From assembly GCF_004339745.1 (NCBI RefSeq), contig NZ_SMGP01000004.1, positions 496,001-560,000 on the forward strand: DNA of 64,000 nt, given 5' to 3'. Positions 27,707 to 37,475 of the stretch are shown piece by piece. A model generated the notes under the pieces. That model did not search any database. It saw only the letters and a program-made list of their open reading frames with translations, and had not been told where the DNA came from. Position 1 is the first letter of the stretch. Each line of letters begins with the position of its first letter. Origin of the DNA: Paraburkholderia sp. BL9I2N2. GTDB lineage: Bacteria > Pseudomonadota > Gammaproteobacteria > Burkholderiales > Burkholderiaceae. Position numbers and translations under genes: made by a program.

Positions 27707-28474
27707 ATGACAAGACCATGGCAATTGACGGGGACCCGGTTGCTGGCAGCGGCCGCACTCAGCGTGATGTTCAGCGGCTGTACGACGATGCCGTGGGAGA
27801 GCACGCCGTTTTACAGCAGCACGCCTTCCGGCCCGACCACGCTCAGTACGGTTCCGGTTCCCGCCGGTTTCTACCGGGTCAATCCGGGCGACACGATCGG
27901 CGGGATTGCTTCGGCATATGGCCGCAAACCGCAGGAGGTCGCGGCGTGGAACGGCCTTGCGGCCAATGCCGCCGTTACGCCGGGCCAAGTGCTGCGAGTC
28001 TCTCCGCCGATGGCCTCGGGCAGTGTCGTGACGCCGCCGGTTGCCGTCGGGCCGACCGGTCCCGCTACGCCCGGCGCGCCCCCGGCATCTGCCGGACCGC
28101 AGCAAGGCGTGTTGCAATGGCCGGTCCGCGGCCCGGTGCTGAGAGCCTTCGCGCCGGGTAAATCGAACGGCATCGTAATCGGCGGGCGTGCGGGCGATCC
28201 GGTCAAGGCAGCCGCTACCGGCCGCGTCGTCTATGCCGGCTCGGGTATCGAGGCGTACGGCCCGCTCATCATCATCAAGCACGACGACTCGCTGATCACC
28301 GCCTACGGGCAGAACAGCACGCTGCTCGTCAAGGAAGGCGACGCGGTCGCGCAGGGGCAAACCATCGGTGAAGTCGGAGTGGATAGCCGCGGTGTCGCGT
28401 CGATCCAGTTCGAGGTCCGCCAGAACGGCCAGCCGGTCGATCCGCTCGCGTGGCTGCCCAGGTCGGGCGGCTGA
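27707..28474 (+). CDS. NlpD-like lipoprotein: LysM plus degenerate LytM domain
   Basis: 255 residues from ATG at 27707, RBS GAGGAAAA. Lipobox LSVMFSGC with lipid cysteine C25. LysM domain at ~53-97 (YRVNPGDTIGGIASAYGRKP...VLRV) binds peptidoglycan. LytM/M23 fold from ~150 (KSNGIVIGGRAGDPVKAAATGRVVYAG... SIQFEVRQNGQPVDPLAWLP). The zinc histidines of active M23 enzymes are missing: the first is N/G in NGIVI and the HxH is SIQF, as in E. coli NlpD. Such proteins activate amidases at the septum. It is not beside rpoS or surE, so it may be a paralogue of the usual NlpD. Confidence 0.88.
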   Translation: MTRPWQLTGTRLLAAAALSVMFSGCTTMPWESTPFYSSTPSGPTTLSTVPVPAGFYRVNPGDTIGGIASAYGRKPQEVAAWNGLAANAAVTPGQVLRVSPPMASGSVVTPPVAVGPTGPATPGAPPASAGPQQGVLQWPVRGPVLRAFAPGKSNGIVIGGRAGDPVKAAATGRVVYAGSGIEAYGPLIIIKHDDSLITAYGQNSTLLVKEGDAVAQGQTIGEVGVDSRGVASIQFEVRQNGQPVDPLAWLPRSGG

Positions 28475-28623
28475 AGCTTCTTTTTAGCGCGATTTCAGCG
28501 CCGCGTTAATTGAATATACTGTGTGGCTAAACTGCCGGCGCCGTGTCCGCCCGTCGATACCGACGGCGCGGTGCGTCGACCGGCTGTCATAGGCTGTCAT
28601 TCACAGGCGCACAGGAACACACA

Positions 28624-29631
28624 ATGATCGATTTACGCAGCGATACCGTAACCCGTCCAACGCCGGCGATGCTCGCGGCCATGACGGCCGCCGAAGTCGG
28701 CGACGACGTCTGGGGCGACGACCCCACCGTGTTGCGTTTGCAGGCCACGCTCGCCGAACGCACCGGCAAGGAGGCCGGCCTGTTCTTCCCGAGCGGCACG
28801 CAAAGCAACCTGGCGGCCCTGATGGCGCACTGCGCGCGCGGGGACGAATACATCGTCGGCCAGTTGGCGCACACCTATAAGTATGAAGGCGGCGGCGCGG
28901 CGGTCCTCGGCAGCATCCAGCCGCAGCCGCTCGAAAATGCCGCGGACGGCTCGATCCCGCTGGAGAAGATCGCTGCCGCGTTCAAACCCATCGACAACCA
29001 CTTCGCGCGTACGCGCCTGCTGGCGTTGGAAAACACCATCGGCGGCAAGGTGTTGCCGGCGGGGTACGTTGCCGAGGCGGTGCAGCTTGCGCGTCAGCAC
29101 GGCCTGTCCGCTCACCTCGACGGCGCGCGTGTCTACAACGCGGCGGTCGCGTCGGGCAAGCCGGTTGCGGCGTTGTGCGAGCCGTTCGATTCGGTCTCGG
29201 TCTGTTTTTCGAAGGGACTGGGCGCGCCGGTCGGCTCGGTGCTGGTCGGCAGCCGCGCGCTGATCGACGTTGCGCACCGCTGGCGCAAGGTGCTGGGCGG
29301 CGGCATGCGTCAGGCCGGCGTATTGGCGGCGGCTTGCTTGTACGCGCTGGATCACAACGTCGAGCGCCTCGCCGACGACCACGCACACGCCGCCCATCTG
29401 GCCGCAGGTCTGGAGGCCATCGACCAGGTCAAAGTGCAGTCGGTCGCCACTAATATGGTGTTTGCGCAGTTTCCGCAGCAGCACTGCGCGCCGCTCGAAG
29501 CATGGCTCAAGGAGCGCGGCATTCTCACGCAGATGCTGTATGCGTCGCGATTTGTGACGCATAAGGACGTGTCGCGTGGGGATATCGATACGTTTATCGC
29601 CGCGGTGAAGGGGTATTTCGCGGCGCGGTGA
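28624..29631 (+). CDS. ltaE: Low-specificity L-threonine aldolase
   Basis: 335 residues from ATG at 28624 (MIDLRSDTVTRPTPAML). PLP fold-type I motifs: GDDVWGDDPTV, FFPSGTQSN, LENTIGGKVLP, HLDGARVYNA, and the PLP lysine in CFSKGLGAPVGS, then RKVLGGGMRQAG. Cleaves L-threonine and L-allo-threonine to glycine and acetaldehyde. Monocistronic. Confidence 0.95.
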   Translation: MIDLRSDTVTRPTPAMLAAMTAAEVGDDVWGDDPTVLRLQATLAERTGKEAGLFFPSGTQSNLAALMAHCARGDEYIVGQLAHTYKYEGGGAAVLGSIQPQPLENAADGSIPLEKIAAAFKPIDNHFARTRLLALENTIGGKVLPAGYVAEAVQLARQHGLSAHLDGARVYNAAVASGKPVAALCEPFDSVSVCFSKGLGAPVGSVLVGSRALIDVAHRWRKVLGGGMRQAGVLAAACLYALDHNVERLADDHAHAAHLAAGLEAIDQVKVQSVATNMVFAQFPQQHCAPLEAWLKERGILTQMLYASRFVTHKDVSRGDIDTFIAAVKGYFAAR

Positions 29632-29826
29632 TGTTTGGGCGGAGCGCGGTCGAACTTGAGTTTTTAAGCGGCCGCGCTCGCAAAAGTCTGGGCGCAAAGT
29701 TGGCCGGCAATGCGCGGCGAAGACTGAGGCACGGGAACGCCGCGTATCAATGCCGCTGGCAACAGCCGCAAAGCCGGATCGCAAGACGAGGCGCCGAACA
29801 AAAGCAGCAACGAAAATCAGCAAAAC

Positions 29827-29866
29827 AAAGCGGACGCACTGTCACCCCAGCGCGTCCGCTTTTTCA
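29827..29866. terminator. Rho-independent terminator between ltaE and the MFS gene
   Basis: AAAGCGGACGC (29827-29837) pairs with GCGTCCGCTTT (29852-29862), 14-base loop, T run after it. It lies just past the MFS stop codon and about 200 bp past ltaE, so it can serve both convergent genes. Confidence 0.8.
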
Positions 29867-31285
29867 TTTCATCGACGCTTTCGCATGCGCCCCCGACCGA
29901 TGCGACGGCGCCAGCAAACGCAGGCCGCTCGCGAGGCTCGCCGCGCCCGCAAAGAAAGCGCCGGTGCTCAGCGCCAGCGTCGGCCCATGCCGGCCGGCAA
30001 TCCCGAAGCTCAACGCGACGAGCGCCGCTCCGGTGGTCTGCCCAAGCAGCCGCGCAGTCGCGACAATGCCGCTTGCGCCGCCGCTGCGCTCGGGCGGCGC
30101 GCTCGCCATCAACGCCTTCAGATTCGGCGACTGGAAGAAACCGAAGCCCGCGCCGCAAATCGCCATGCGGATACCGATGTCGAGAACGTGCGGATGCACC
30201 GGCAGGAGCGCCAGCGACGCCATCCCCGCCGACATCACCGCGAGACCGATCGCGCCGAGCAGTCCCGGCGGATAGCGGTCGGACAGGCTGCCCGCCAGCG
30301 GCGCGGCCAGCGCGACCACCACGGGCCACGGCGTCATCAGAAAGCCGGTTTCGACCTGGCTGCGATGCAGCACGTCCTCGAAGTAGAACGGCAGCGAGAC
30401 GAACGCCAGCCCTTGCGCGGCGAACGAGCAAACCGCCGTCACCGCCGACAGCGCGAATACCGGCCGCTTGAACAGATCGACGGGCAGCATCGGCGCCGGA
30501 TGGCCCGCTTCGCGGCGAATCAGCAGCAGACCGAACACCACGGCAGTCGCCGCCGCGCCCAGCACCAGTTGCGTCGAGGCGCGCTGGGCCGCCTCGCCGA
30601 GCGCGAAGATCAACGCGGCGAAGGTGATGACGTTCAGCAGCGCGGCGACCGGATCGAAGTTGTGCTTGCCGCGCTCGGTGTGCGGCAACGCCGGCCACGC
30701 GAATCCCAACGCCAGCAGACCGAGCGGCACGTTGACCGCGAACAGCCACGGCCACGCGGCCACGGACAGAATCAGCGACGCCACCGTCGGCCCGACTGCG
30801 AACGACACGCCGACGATCAGCGCGTTGGTGCCCAGACCGCGTCCGAGCCGGTGCGGCGGAAACAGATAGCGGATCAGCGCGGTGTTCACGCTCATGATCG
30901 CGCTCGCGCCGAGGCCTTGCAGGACGCGCGCGGCGGCCAGCAGCGGCAGCGTCGTCGCTAGCGAGCACGCCAGCGACGCCAATGTGAAAAGCGCAATGCC
31001 GCCGATGTAGATCCGCCGATGCCCGACGATATCGCCGAGCGCGGCGAGCGGCAGCAGCGTCGCGACCATCGCGAGCTGATACGCATTGATGATCCACACC
31101 GACGCCGCCGGTGCCGCATGCAGGTCCGCGGCAATGGCGGGCAGCGCGGTGTTGGCGATGGCGGTATCGAGCGTGGCGAGCGCGACGGCGAGCATGATCG
31201 CGGCCATCGCGCGGCGGTTGGCGGCGGACATCGGAACGTCCGCGGGGAAGGGTTGGGCGGCGGTGGCGCTGGGTTTGTCGGACAA
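29864..31285 (-). CDS. MFS drug-type exporter (DHA2, 14-helix)
   Basis: 473 residues from TTG at 31285 (MSDKPSATAAQ); ATG at 31231 (MSAANRRAMAAIML) is the alternative. LDTAIANTALPAIAADL matches motif C-like start of DHA2/EmrB proteins; GDIVGHRRIYIGGIALFTLASL is motif A; GRGLGTNALIVGVSFAVGPTVA is the antiporter motif. About fourteen hydrophobic segments. Probably a proton-driven exporter in the inner membrane; substrate unknown. No regulator or EmrA-type partner next to it. Confidence 0.9.
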   Translation of the reverse strand: MSDKPSATAAQPFPADVPMSAANRRAMAAIMLAVALATLDTAIANTALPAIAADLHAAPAASVWIINAYQLAMVATLLPLAALGDIVGHRRIYIGGIALFTLASLACSLATTLPLLAAARVLQGLGASAIMSVNTALIRYLFPPHRLGRGLGTNALIVGVSFAVGPTVASLILSVAAWPWLFAVNVPLGLLALGFAWPALPHTERGKHNFDPVAALLNVITFAALIFALGEAAQRASTQLVLGAAATAVVFGLLLIRREAGHPAPMLPVDLFKRPVFALSAVTAVCSFAAQGLAFVSLPFYFEDVLHRSQVETGFLMTPWPVVVALAAPLAGSLSDRYPPGLLGAIGLAVMSAGMASLALLPVHPHVLDIGIRMAICGAGFGFFQSPNLKALMASAPPERSGGASGIVATARLLGQTTGAALVALSFGIAGRHGPTLALSTGAFFAGAASLASGLRLLAPSHRSGAHAKASMK

Positions 31286-31963
31286 GGCGGTGGTTCGTCG
31301 GGTTGAGCATGCCCGCGCGCAGCCGGACGAGTCGAGGCGCTCGGCGCGCGAGTGGCAGGAGTTGCGTGGCGTGTGGCGCGTTGGCCTGAGTCCAGCGTTT
31401 GACGCGTTTCAGGCGGGGCGCGCGACGAATGTAGTGATTGTTACAGAGACGCGGAAATCGTGCTGGGACCTGGGCGGAGAGGGCGCTGATCACACAGGTC
31501 ACTAATGCAACTAACGGTCGAGCCCGCACGCCATCCGCGAACTGCTGCGCGCTCGCGTTGTCACACGCCACTCCGGCACAATCGCTTGACAGACGAGGCG
31601 CTTCGATTTGACCACGCACCGGCCCATCGGCTCATTCATCCGCGCGTCACGCGGCGAAAAAATAATGGCCTTGCCTTCCATTCAATACGCATTGGACGCT
31701 TCGCAATCGTTTGCCTGTTTTGCGCAACCGATGCACGCGCGCAGTGCCACGCACACGTGGCTTGCACCTCGCGCGTGCGAAAAAACGCCGCGTCGGCTGA
31801 TGTCGGCGGGCATGGCATGTGCGTAACCAAGCGCTCGCGCTCGCCAGTGTCCGGTGGTCGTAAAATGTCGTACTCTGCTTCTTAACCCGCCTGACCGGCA
31901 CGCGCCTCCCGCCCGTCATCTGTGCGGTTCGCGTATGTCGCGTCTTTTTTCCCGGAGGCTTCG
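31286..31963. other. Divergent intergenic region, MFS gene / glgP
   Basis: 678 bp. Short reading frames on both strands here are low-complexity and lack ribosome binding sites. Must contain promoters of the MFS gene and glgP. I see no regulator gene or RNA gene. Confidence 0.4.
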
Positions 31964-34417
31964 ATGACAGCCGTCGATCTGGAATTCGACCAGCTCAACA
32001 GTACCGTCGACGCGCTACGGCGCTCAATTTCCAATCGCATGATGTACGGCGTCGGCAAGGACGCCGTCACCGCGCATCCGCATGACTGGCTGCACGCCGC
32101 GGCGCTTGCCGTGCGCGACCGGCTGGTCGCGCGCTGGATGAAGACCACGCGCCTGCAATACGAACAGGACGTGAAACGCGTCTACTACCTGTCGATGGAA
32201 TTCCTGATCGGCCGGACGTTTACGAATGCCTTGCTCGCTCTCGGCATTCATGACCAGATGAAGGAAGCGCTGGCGAGTCTCGGCGTCGACATGGATGCGC
32301 TGACCGATATCGAGCCGGACGCCGCGCTCGGCAACGGCGGCCTCGGCCGGCTGGCGGCCTGCTTTCTCGATTCGATGGCGACACTCGGCATTCCGGGTTT
32401 CGGCTATGGCATTCGTTACGAATACGGCATGTTCCGTCAGCAGATCGTCAACGGCGAGCAGGTCGAAGCGCCGGACTACTGGTTGCGCGCGGGTAATCCG
32501 TGGGAGTTTCCGCGGCCCGAGATCAAGTACATGGTGCACTTCGGCGGCCGCACGGTGCAGCGTGGCGAACATGTCGAATGGATCGACACGGAGCACGTGA
32601 ACGCCACCGCGTACGACACCGTCATTCCAGGTTACGCAACCGACGCGACCAACACGCTGCGCCTGTGGTCCGCGCGCGCGACGGAAGAACTCGATCTCGG
32701 CGCGTTCAATCGTGGTGACTACCGCAACGCGGTCGACACGAAGAACATGTCGGAGAACGTGTCGCGCCTGCTGTATCCGGACGACTCGACTCCGGCTGGC
32801 CGCGAGCTGCGTTTGCGGCAGGAATACTTTTTCGTCTCGGCGACCATGCAGGATCTGATTCGCCGCTATCAGCGCACGCACAGCACGTTTGGGCGCTTCT
32901 CCGAAAAAGTGGCGGTGCATCTGAACGATACGCACCCCGTGCTTGCGATTCCCGAACTGATGCGTTTGCTGGTGGATGTCCACCATCTGCAGTGGGACAA
33001 GGCGTGGAAGCATGTCACGCAGATCTTCTCGTACACGAATCACACGCTGATGCCCGAAGCGCTTGAAACGTGGGACGTGGAGATGCTCGCGCGCCTGTTG
33101 CCGCGGCACCTCGAGATTATCTTCGAGATCAACGCGCAATTTCTCAAGCACGTCAGCGAGCAGTCGGGTCATGACGCCGAGATGATCCGGCGCATTTCGC
33201 TCGTCGACGAATACGGGCAGCGGCGCGTGCGTATGGCGTATCTGGCGATCGTTGCGAGCCACAAGGTGAACGGCGTCTCGAAGCTGCATTCGCAACTGAT
33301 GACGCGCGATATCTTCGCCGACTTCGCGCGCATCTATCCGGACCGCTTCACCAACGTGACCAACGGTATCACGCCGCGCCGGTGGCTCGCGCAGGCGAGC
33401 CCGTCGCTGTCCTCGCTGATCGATCAGCAGATCGGCAAGCATTGGCGCAGCAATCTGTTCGAACTGGAGCAACTGCGCAACCTGCGCACGGACAGTGGCT
33501 TTATCGAGGCTTTCCGCGAAGCGAAGCGGCAAAACAAATTGCGGCTCGTGCACCGTCTCGCGCATCACACGAAACTGCATTTCGATCCGGATGCGCTGTT
33601 CGATCTGCAGGTCAAGCGCATTCACGAATACAAGCGGCAACTGCTCAACGTGCTGCACGTGATCGTGCGCTACAACCAGATTCGCGCGAATCCCGAGCGC
33701 GACTGGGTGCCGCGTGTGGTGATGTTCGCCGGCAAGGCCGCGTCCGCGTACCGGATGGCGAAGACGATCATCAAGCTGATCGGCGACGTCAGCGAGAAGG
33801 TCAATCACGACCCGCTAGTGGGCGACCGCCTGAAAGTGGTGTTCGTGCCGAACTACGGCGTGAGCGTGGCGGAGTTGATCATTCCGGCCGCCGATCTGTC
33901 GGAGCAGATTTCGATGGCCGGCACGGAGGCGTCGGGCACCGGCAACATGAAGCTCGCGCTCAACGGCGCGTTGACGATCGGCACGATGGACGGCGCGAAT
34001 ATCGAAATCTGCGATGCGGTGGGCCGCGAGAACATCTTCATCTTCGGCCACACCGCCGACGAAGTGGACAACCTGCGCGCCACCGGCTACCGGCCGCGGC
34101 AAATCTACGAAGAAAACGCGGAACTGCGCACGGCGCTCGACCAGATCCGCACGGGCTTCTTCTCGCCGGATGATCCGCTGCGCTTCTCGGATATTTTCCA
34201 CACGCTGGTCGATTGGGGCGATCACTACATGGTGCTCGCCGATTTCGCCGCGTTCGCCAAGGCGCAGGACGAGGTGGACGCGCGCTTCGTCGACAAGCGC
34301 GCGTGGGCCGAAAGCGCGATCGAGAATGTGGCGGGCATGGGTCAGTTTTCGTCGGATCGCACGATCGGCGAATATGCACGCAATATCTGGCATGTGAATC
34401 CGCTGAATATCGAATAG
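31964..34417 (+). CDS. glgP: Glycogen/starch/alpha-glucan phosphorylase
   Basis: 817 residues from ATG at 31964, RBS CCGGAGG. GT35 motifs throughout: YYLSMEFLIGRT, AALGNGGLGRLAACFLDS, GYGIRYEYGMFRQ, NDTHP, TNGITPRRWL, and EASGTGNMKLALNGALTIGT with the PLP lysine. It releases glucose 1-phosphate from stored glucan. Length close to E. coli GlgP (815). No other glg genes nearby. Confidence 0.97.
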   Translation: MTAVDLEFDQLNSTVDALRRSISNRMMYGVGKDAVTAHPHDWLHAAALAVRDRLVARWMKTTRLQYEQDVKRVYYLSMEFLIGRTFTNALLALGIHDQMKEALASLGVDMDALTDIEPDAALGNGGLGRLAACFLDSMATLGIPGFGYGIRYEYGMFRQQIVNGEQVEAPDYWLRAGNPWEFPRPEIKYMVHFGGRTVQRGEHVEWIDTEHVNATAYDTVIPGYATDATNTLRLWSARATEELDLGAFNRGDYRNAVDTKNMSENVSRLLYPDDSTPAGRELRLRQEYFFVSATMQDLIRRYQRTHSTFGRFSEKVAVHLNDTHPVLAIPELMRLLVDVHHLQWDKAWKHVTQIFSYTNHTLMPEALETWDVEMLARLLPRHLEIIFEINAQFLKHVSEQSGHDAEMIRRISLVDEYGQRRVRMAYLAIVASHKVNGVSKLHSQLMTRDIFADFARIYPDRFTNVTNGITPRRWLAQASPSLSSLIDQQIGKHWRSNLFELEQLRNLRTDSGFIEAFREAKRQNKLRLVHRLAHHTKLHFDPDALFDLQVKRIHEYKRQLLNVLHVIVRYNQIRANPERDWVPRVVMFAGKAASAYRMAKTIIKLIGDVSEKVNHDPLVGDRLKVVFVPNYGVSVAELIIPAADLSEQISMAGTEASGTGNMKLALNGALTIGTMDGANIEICDAVGRENIFIFGHTADEVDNLRATGYRPRQIYEENAELRTALDQIRTGFFSPDDPLRFSDIFHTLVDWGDHYMVLADFAAFAKAQDEVDARFVDKRAWAESAIENVAGMGQFSSDRTIGEYARNIWHVNPLNIE

Positions 34418-34449
34418 CGGATGCTTGCCTCGTTTCAGTCCCGGAGTGG

Positions 34450-34489
34450 AAAGGCCGTGCGATTGTTGATGAATCGCACGGCCTTTTTT
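34450..34489 (+). terminator. Rho-independent terminator after glgP
   Basis: AAAGGCCGTGCGATT (34450-34464) and AATCGCACGGCCTTT (34472-34486), perfect 15-bp stem, 7-base loop, T run. Convergent with the lipoprotein gene, which it may also serve. Confidence 0.92.
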
Positions 34490-34509
34490 ACTGTCTGCTG
34501 CGAGTGTGG

Positions 34510-35601
34510 TTATTGCGCGAACTGCTCGACTCCGTTCGCGGCACGCAGGCCCATCTGGCCATGCGGGAAGTCGAACAGCACGTCGATATTCTGCATGCCC
34601 ATCAGGCCGATCACGATGCGGTCGGCGCCCGGTTTCGCCTTGACGATCGTCACTTGCGCGCCTTCATAGCGATGCACCCATTTGCCCGTGCCGACCGCCG
34701 CGTTGTAGTTGCCTTGATTGAGCACCTTGCCCGCTTCGTCGTCGCCGGTCCAGTTCGGCGCCTTGTCCATTTCGATGCGGATCATATCGGTGCTCGCCGT
34801 GGCGAACACCAGCGGCGCGCAAAAGGTCATCTTGTCGCCGACGTTCACGCAACCTCTCGGCCATTGCGCGGTGCCGTCTTGGGGAACAGTCAACGGCACC
34901 ATCGTGTAGTCCTTCGTGATCGCGCTCGACGGACTCAGCACCAGGTAAGGTTTCGCAAAGTTCGAGTGCACCAGATAGCGCTGGCCGATATTGCCGGGCA
35001 ACGCGCGCAGCGGTTGCGTGCAGCACGTGTCATCGGATTGCGCCGCGCCGACGCCGAACAGACCCGAGAACGCCCAGCCGAATTCACCGGTGTAGCCATC
35101 CATGCCTACGCAGCGCCGGGCGTTGGGCTGACAGTTCACCATTTCGACGGCTTGTACGTCGATCTGCGCCGGCTTCGTGCCTGCGAGACTCATTGGCAAT
35201 TTCACGGCTGCGCCGGAAACTTGCGCGCCGTTCGCCAACGGCAGCGAACTCGATGGCCCGGCGTTCGGATAATTCGTGGCCGGCAAGACCGACTTCAGCA
35301 CGCGCACGCCCTGCGTGCCCGTGTCCAGTGCGACATACACCGGCTTGCCGTCGAGCTGGATCGGCAGGCCGAGGCGCGCGTGACCTGCGTCGACGCGCTC
35401 CACTTGCAGCGGAATCAGCAGACCGTCCTGGCCGCCGTTGATCAGGGAGGTGGTTGGCGCGGGCGGCGTGGGCGTGGGGAAGGTGACGGCGCAGCCGCTG
35501 AGTGCGGCGAGCGCCCCGGTCACGACAAGCGCGGCCGCGCTGGAATGATGCAGGGCGAGGCGTAAATGCCGGCGCGCGGTATCGAGAGACGACAGGAACA
35601 T
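34510..35601 (-). CDS. Lipoprotein with aspartic-protease-like (retropepsin-type) domain
   Basis: 363 residues. Signal with lipobox ALAALSGC (lipid cysteine ~37). From ~85: KPVYVALDTGTQGVRVLKSVLP, where LDTG resembles the catalytic triad of retropepsin-like aspartyl proteases and DUF3443-like proteins. Cysteine-rich middle (MVNCQPNARRCVG, DTCCTQP, FCAPLVFAT). Ends FDFPHGQMGLRAAN, which matches the late strand of aspartic-protease folds. Activity unproven; I do not name a family. It stands alone downstream of glgP in the opposite direction. Confidence 0.75.
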   Translation of the reverse strand: MFLSSLDTARRHLRLALHHSSAAALVVTGALAALSGCAVTFPTPTPPAPTTSLINGGQDGLLIPLQVERVDAGHARLGLPIQLDGKPVYVALDTGTQGVRVLKSVLPATNYPNAGPSSSLPLANGAQVSGAAVKLPMSLAGTKPAQIDVQAVEMVNCQPNARRCVGMDGYTGEFGWAFSGLFGVGAAQSDDTCCTQPLRALPGNIGQRYLVHSNFAKPYLVLSPSSAITKDYTMVPLTVPQDGTAQWPRGCVNVGDKMTFCAPLVFATASTDMIRIEMDKAPNWTGDDEAGKVLNQGNYNAAVGTGKWVHRYEGAQVTIVKAKPGADRIVIGLMGMQNIDVLFDFPHGQMGLRAANGVEQFAQ

Positions 35602-35855
35602 AGATCACACGCTTTGCAAAAAGGCGGGTCCCTGACGAAGGCGAGGCATCGCACGCTGTGAGGCGGACAGCACGAGCGGCAATCTCGCCGGATTGGCCGT
35701 GGCGTGCGCGGTGAAACCGGGGCGCTTGCGAACCTGCGGAAGGGAACACGCGATAACAGGAGCGGCGACTCTACATGGCCGCTCGAGTGCAATTGCAAAG
35801 ATGTGTGACGGCGCGGGCGCGGCAGGCAACCGGCCCGTGCAAGTGTCGATCTACA
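35602..35855. other. Intergenic region upstream of the retropepsin-like lipoprotein
   Basis: 254 bp; no gene, hairpin or repeat that I could support. Probably holds the promoter for the lipoprotein gene. Confidence 0.4.
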
Positions 35856-36218
35856 TCAATAGTCGCGCGGACGCCGGATCACGGTTGATTGCGCGCGGCC
35901 GAGCGTGGCGCGATCGAGTTTGACGGTCAGCAGGCCGATCACGTCTTCGAGGGTGCGCGAGGTGACTTCGACGCGGAAGGTCACGCGCTCGCGTTGCTGG
36001 TCGATGGTGACGACATAAAGACGCAGGTCGTCGCCGAGCGCGGCGTGCAACGCGCGCCGTCCGTCGGCCGACGACCTGCCGGGCACGGTGACGTCGATGA
36101 TGACGAGTGGCACGACGATATGCGTGCGGCGAGCCATGTGCGGCGCTTGCGGCGCGCGCTGGGTGCGCGAGGAGGTGCGCGTGATGGGGAGATCGGACGT
36201 GGCGACGGAGGGGGGCAT
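35856..36218 (-). CDS. Small protein of unknown function
   Basis: About 120 residues from ATG at 36218; starts at 36287 (TTG) and 36137 (ATG) are possible and none has a clear RBS. The likely folded part is RRTHIVVPLVIIDVTVPG... DLRLYVVTIDQQRERVTFRVEVTSRTLEDVIGLL, which alternates like a beta-alpha fold. No family recognised. Confidence 0.5.
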   Translation of the reverse strand: MPPSVATSDLPITRTSSRTQRAPQAPHMARRTHIVVPLVIIDVTVPGRSSADGRRALHAALGDDLRLYVVTIDQQRERVTFRVEVTSRTLEDVIGLLTVKLDRATLGRAQSTVIRRPRDY

Positions 36219-36383
36219 AGGGTTGCGCCGACCCGGCGGGCGGCGCGCGTTGTTGGCACCCGCCCACAATAACGGCGCGCGTCTCAAGGAAGCGCAAAAG
36301 CTGCCGCGCGGCGAATTAAAATTGTGTTAACGCGCGGGCTGCGTGTGGTGTGGTAACGCGGCAAACAGCGGCGAACCGCCGCA

Positions 36384-36773
36384 TCAAACCTTCGGCGCCG
36401 CAGCCGTGGCCTTCGCCTCGTTCACGGCCACGCCGACGCGTTCGACGAAATCGCGATCGGTGCTCGACAGCGCTTCGCGATCGCCGTTCGCCGTTCGCAC
36501 CATCAGACGATGCGTGATGTCCTGGGTCAGCCAGGTGAGCCAGCCGACCACGACCAGCATCGTGCCGCACACCATGCCGGCCGGGGAGCGCAATATCGCG
36601 CCGACAATAGCGCCGGCGAGTCCAAGCAGCGAAATCGTGAGCGGCAAGACCTTGTTCTTCGGCACGGTGACGACCCGCACGTCCACGATATCGCGCAGCG
36701 GAAAGACCTGGCCGGCGGACGAGAGTGCGTTGCGCGTGACCGACACGCCACGATCATTGAAAGGGGTTTCCAT
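36384..36773 (-). CDS. DUF6232-like two-helix membrane protein
   Basis: 129 residues from ATG at 36773 (METPFNDRGVSVTRNAL). The N-terminal FNDRGVSVTRNALSSAGQVFPLRDIVDVRV is the DUF6232 pattern, followed by two membrane helices (LPLTISLLGLAGAIVGAIL and MVCGTMLVVVGWLTWL). C-terminal hydrophilic part ends KATAAAPKV. Function unknown. Confidence 0.75.
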   Translation of the reverse strand: METPFNDRGVSVTRNALSSAGQVFPLRDIVDVRVVTVPKNKVLPLTISLLGLAGAIVGAILRSPAGMVCGTMLVVVGWLTWLTQDITHRLMVRTANGDREALSSTDRDFVERVGVAVNEAKATAAAPKV

Positions 36774-36857
36774 CGAGTCGAATGCAAGCGGTAGCAAAGG
36801 CCGCAGCGTACCAGACTTCGAATGTCGAAAGTTACGGGGCCTTTCGCCGGCTCACAG

Positions 36858-36890
36858 GCCGACTGCGCAAGGGGAGCGTGCGCAGTCGGC
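36858..36890. terminator. Perfect 12-bp inverted repeat
   Basis: GCCGACTGCGCA (36858-36869) and TGCGCAGTCGGC (36879-36890), 9-base loop, between the DUF302 gene and the DUF6232-like gene, which are both on the minus strand. Its place fits a terminator for the DUF302 transcript, but there is no T run. Confidence 0.5.
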
Positions 36891-36958
36891 TCAAACCTGC
36901 AATCACTGGATTTTTCTGCCCGCATGGCGCGGGCGATGGATTGTCTTTCTCCGCCTAG

Positions 36959-37372
36959 TCAATGCGCAGCGGCTGCCTCGACCAGAGCGACCACGCCACT
37001 GAGCGGCTTCATCAAATCATCCGGAAGTCCATGACGTTGGCGGAGATACTCGATCGAGTTGAACGACAACCATGTACGGCCATCGGCATCCTCCCAGACG
37101 AGTACCTTAAGCGGAAGATCCAGCGCAGCAGTAGGCGCGCATTGCATCAATGGCGTACCAGCCTTGGGGTTGCCGAAGATCACGAGTTGACTGAAGCTTA
37201 GCGCGAGCCCGGCTCGCTCGGCGTCGCCACTGAAATCGATGCAGCTGAAAAGCATCAGCCCCCGTTCCCGGATCGACTGTTGGAGGCGTTCGGTTGTTGC
37301 GGCACCGGAGCGCGCGCTTGCAAAGGTGACGATGCCGTTATCGGCACTCTCAGTAGTTGAGTTGGTGGTCAT
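36959..37372 (-). CDS. DUF302 domain protein
   Basis: 137 residues from ATG at 37372, TTGGAGA upstream. Matches DUF302: TTERLQQSIRERGLMLFSCIDFSGDAERAGL, then LVIFGNPKAGTPLMQ, LDLPLKVLVWEDADGRTWLSFN and a HGLPDDLMKPLS tail. No signal peptide. Function unknown; DUF302 proteins occur near redox or metal genes, which is not the case here. Confidence 0.9.
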   Translation of the reverse strand: MTTNSTTESADNGIVTFASARSGAATTERLQQSIRERGLMLFSCIDFSGDAERAGLALSFSQLVIFGNPKAGTPLMQCAPTAALDLPLKVLVWEDADGRTWLSFNSIEYLRQRHGLPDDLMKPLSGVVALVEAAAAH

Positions 37373-37475
37373 GGTGTCTCCAATGCGGACGGTACGCGTT
37401 CGACGTAGTCCAGACGAGCGCACCAGCTCAGTTTAGGTGTTCCCGGAACCAGCGTGGTCGATTTTTTGCCCAGTC

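Noticed and set aside
31505..31885. 126-codon plus-strand frame between the MFS gene and glgP
   Set aside because: No RBS, no recognisable domain, cysteine/histidine/arginine-biased composition.
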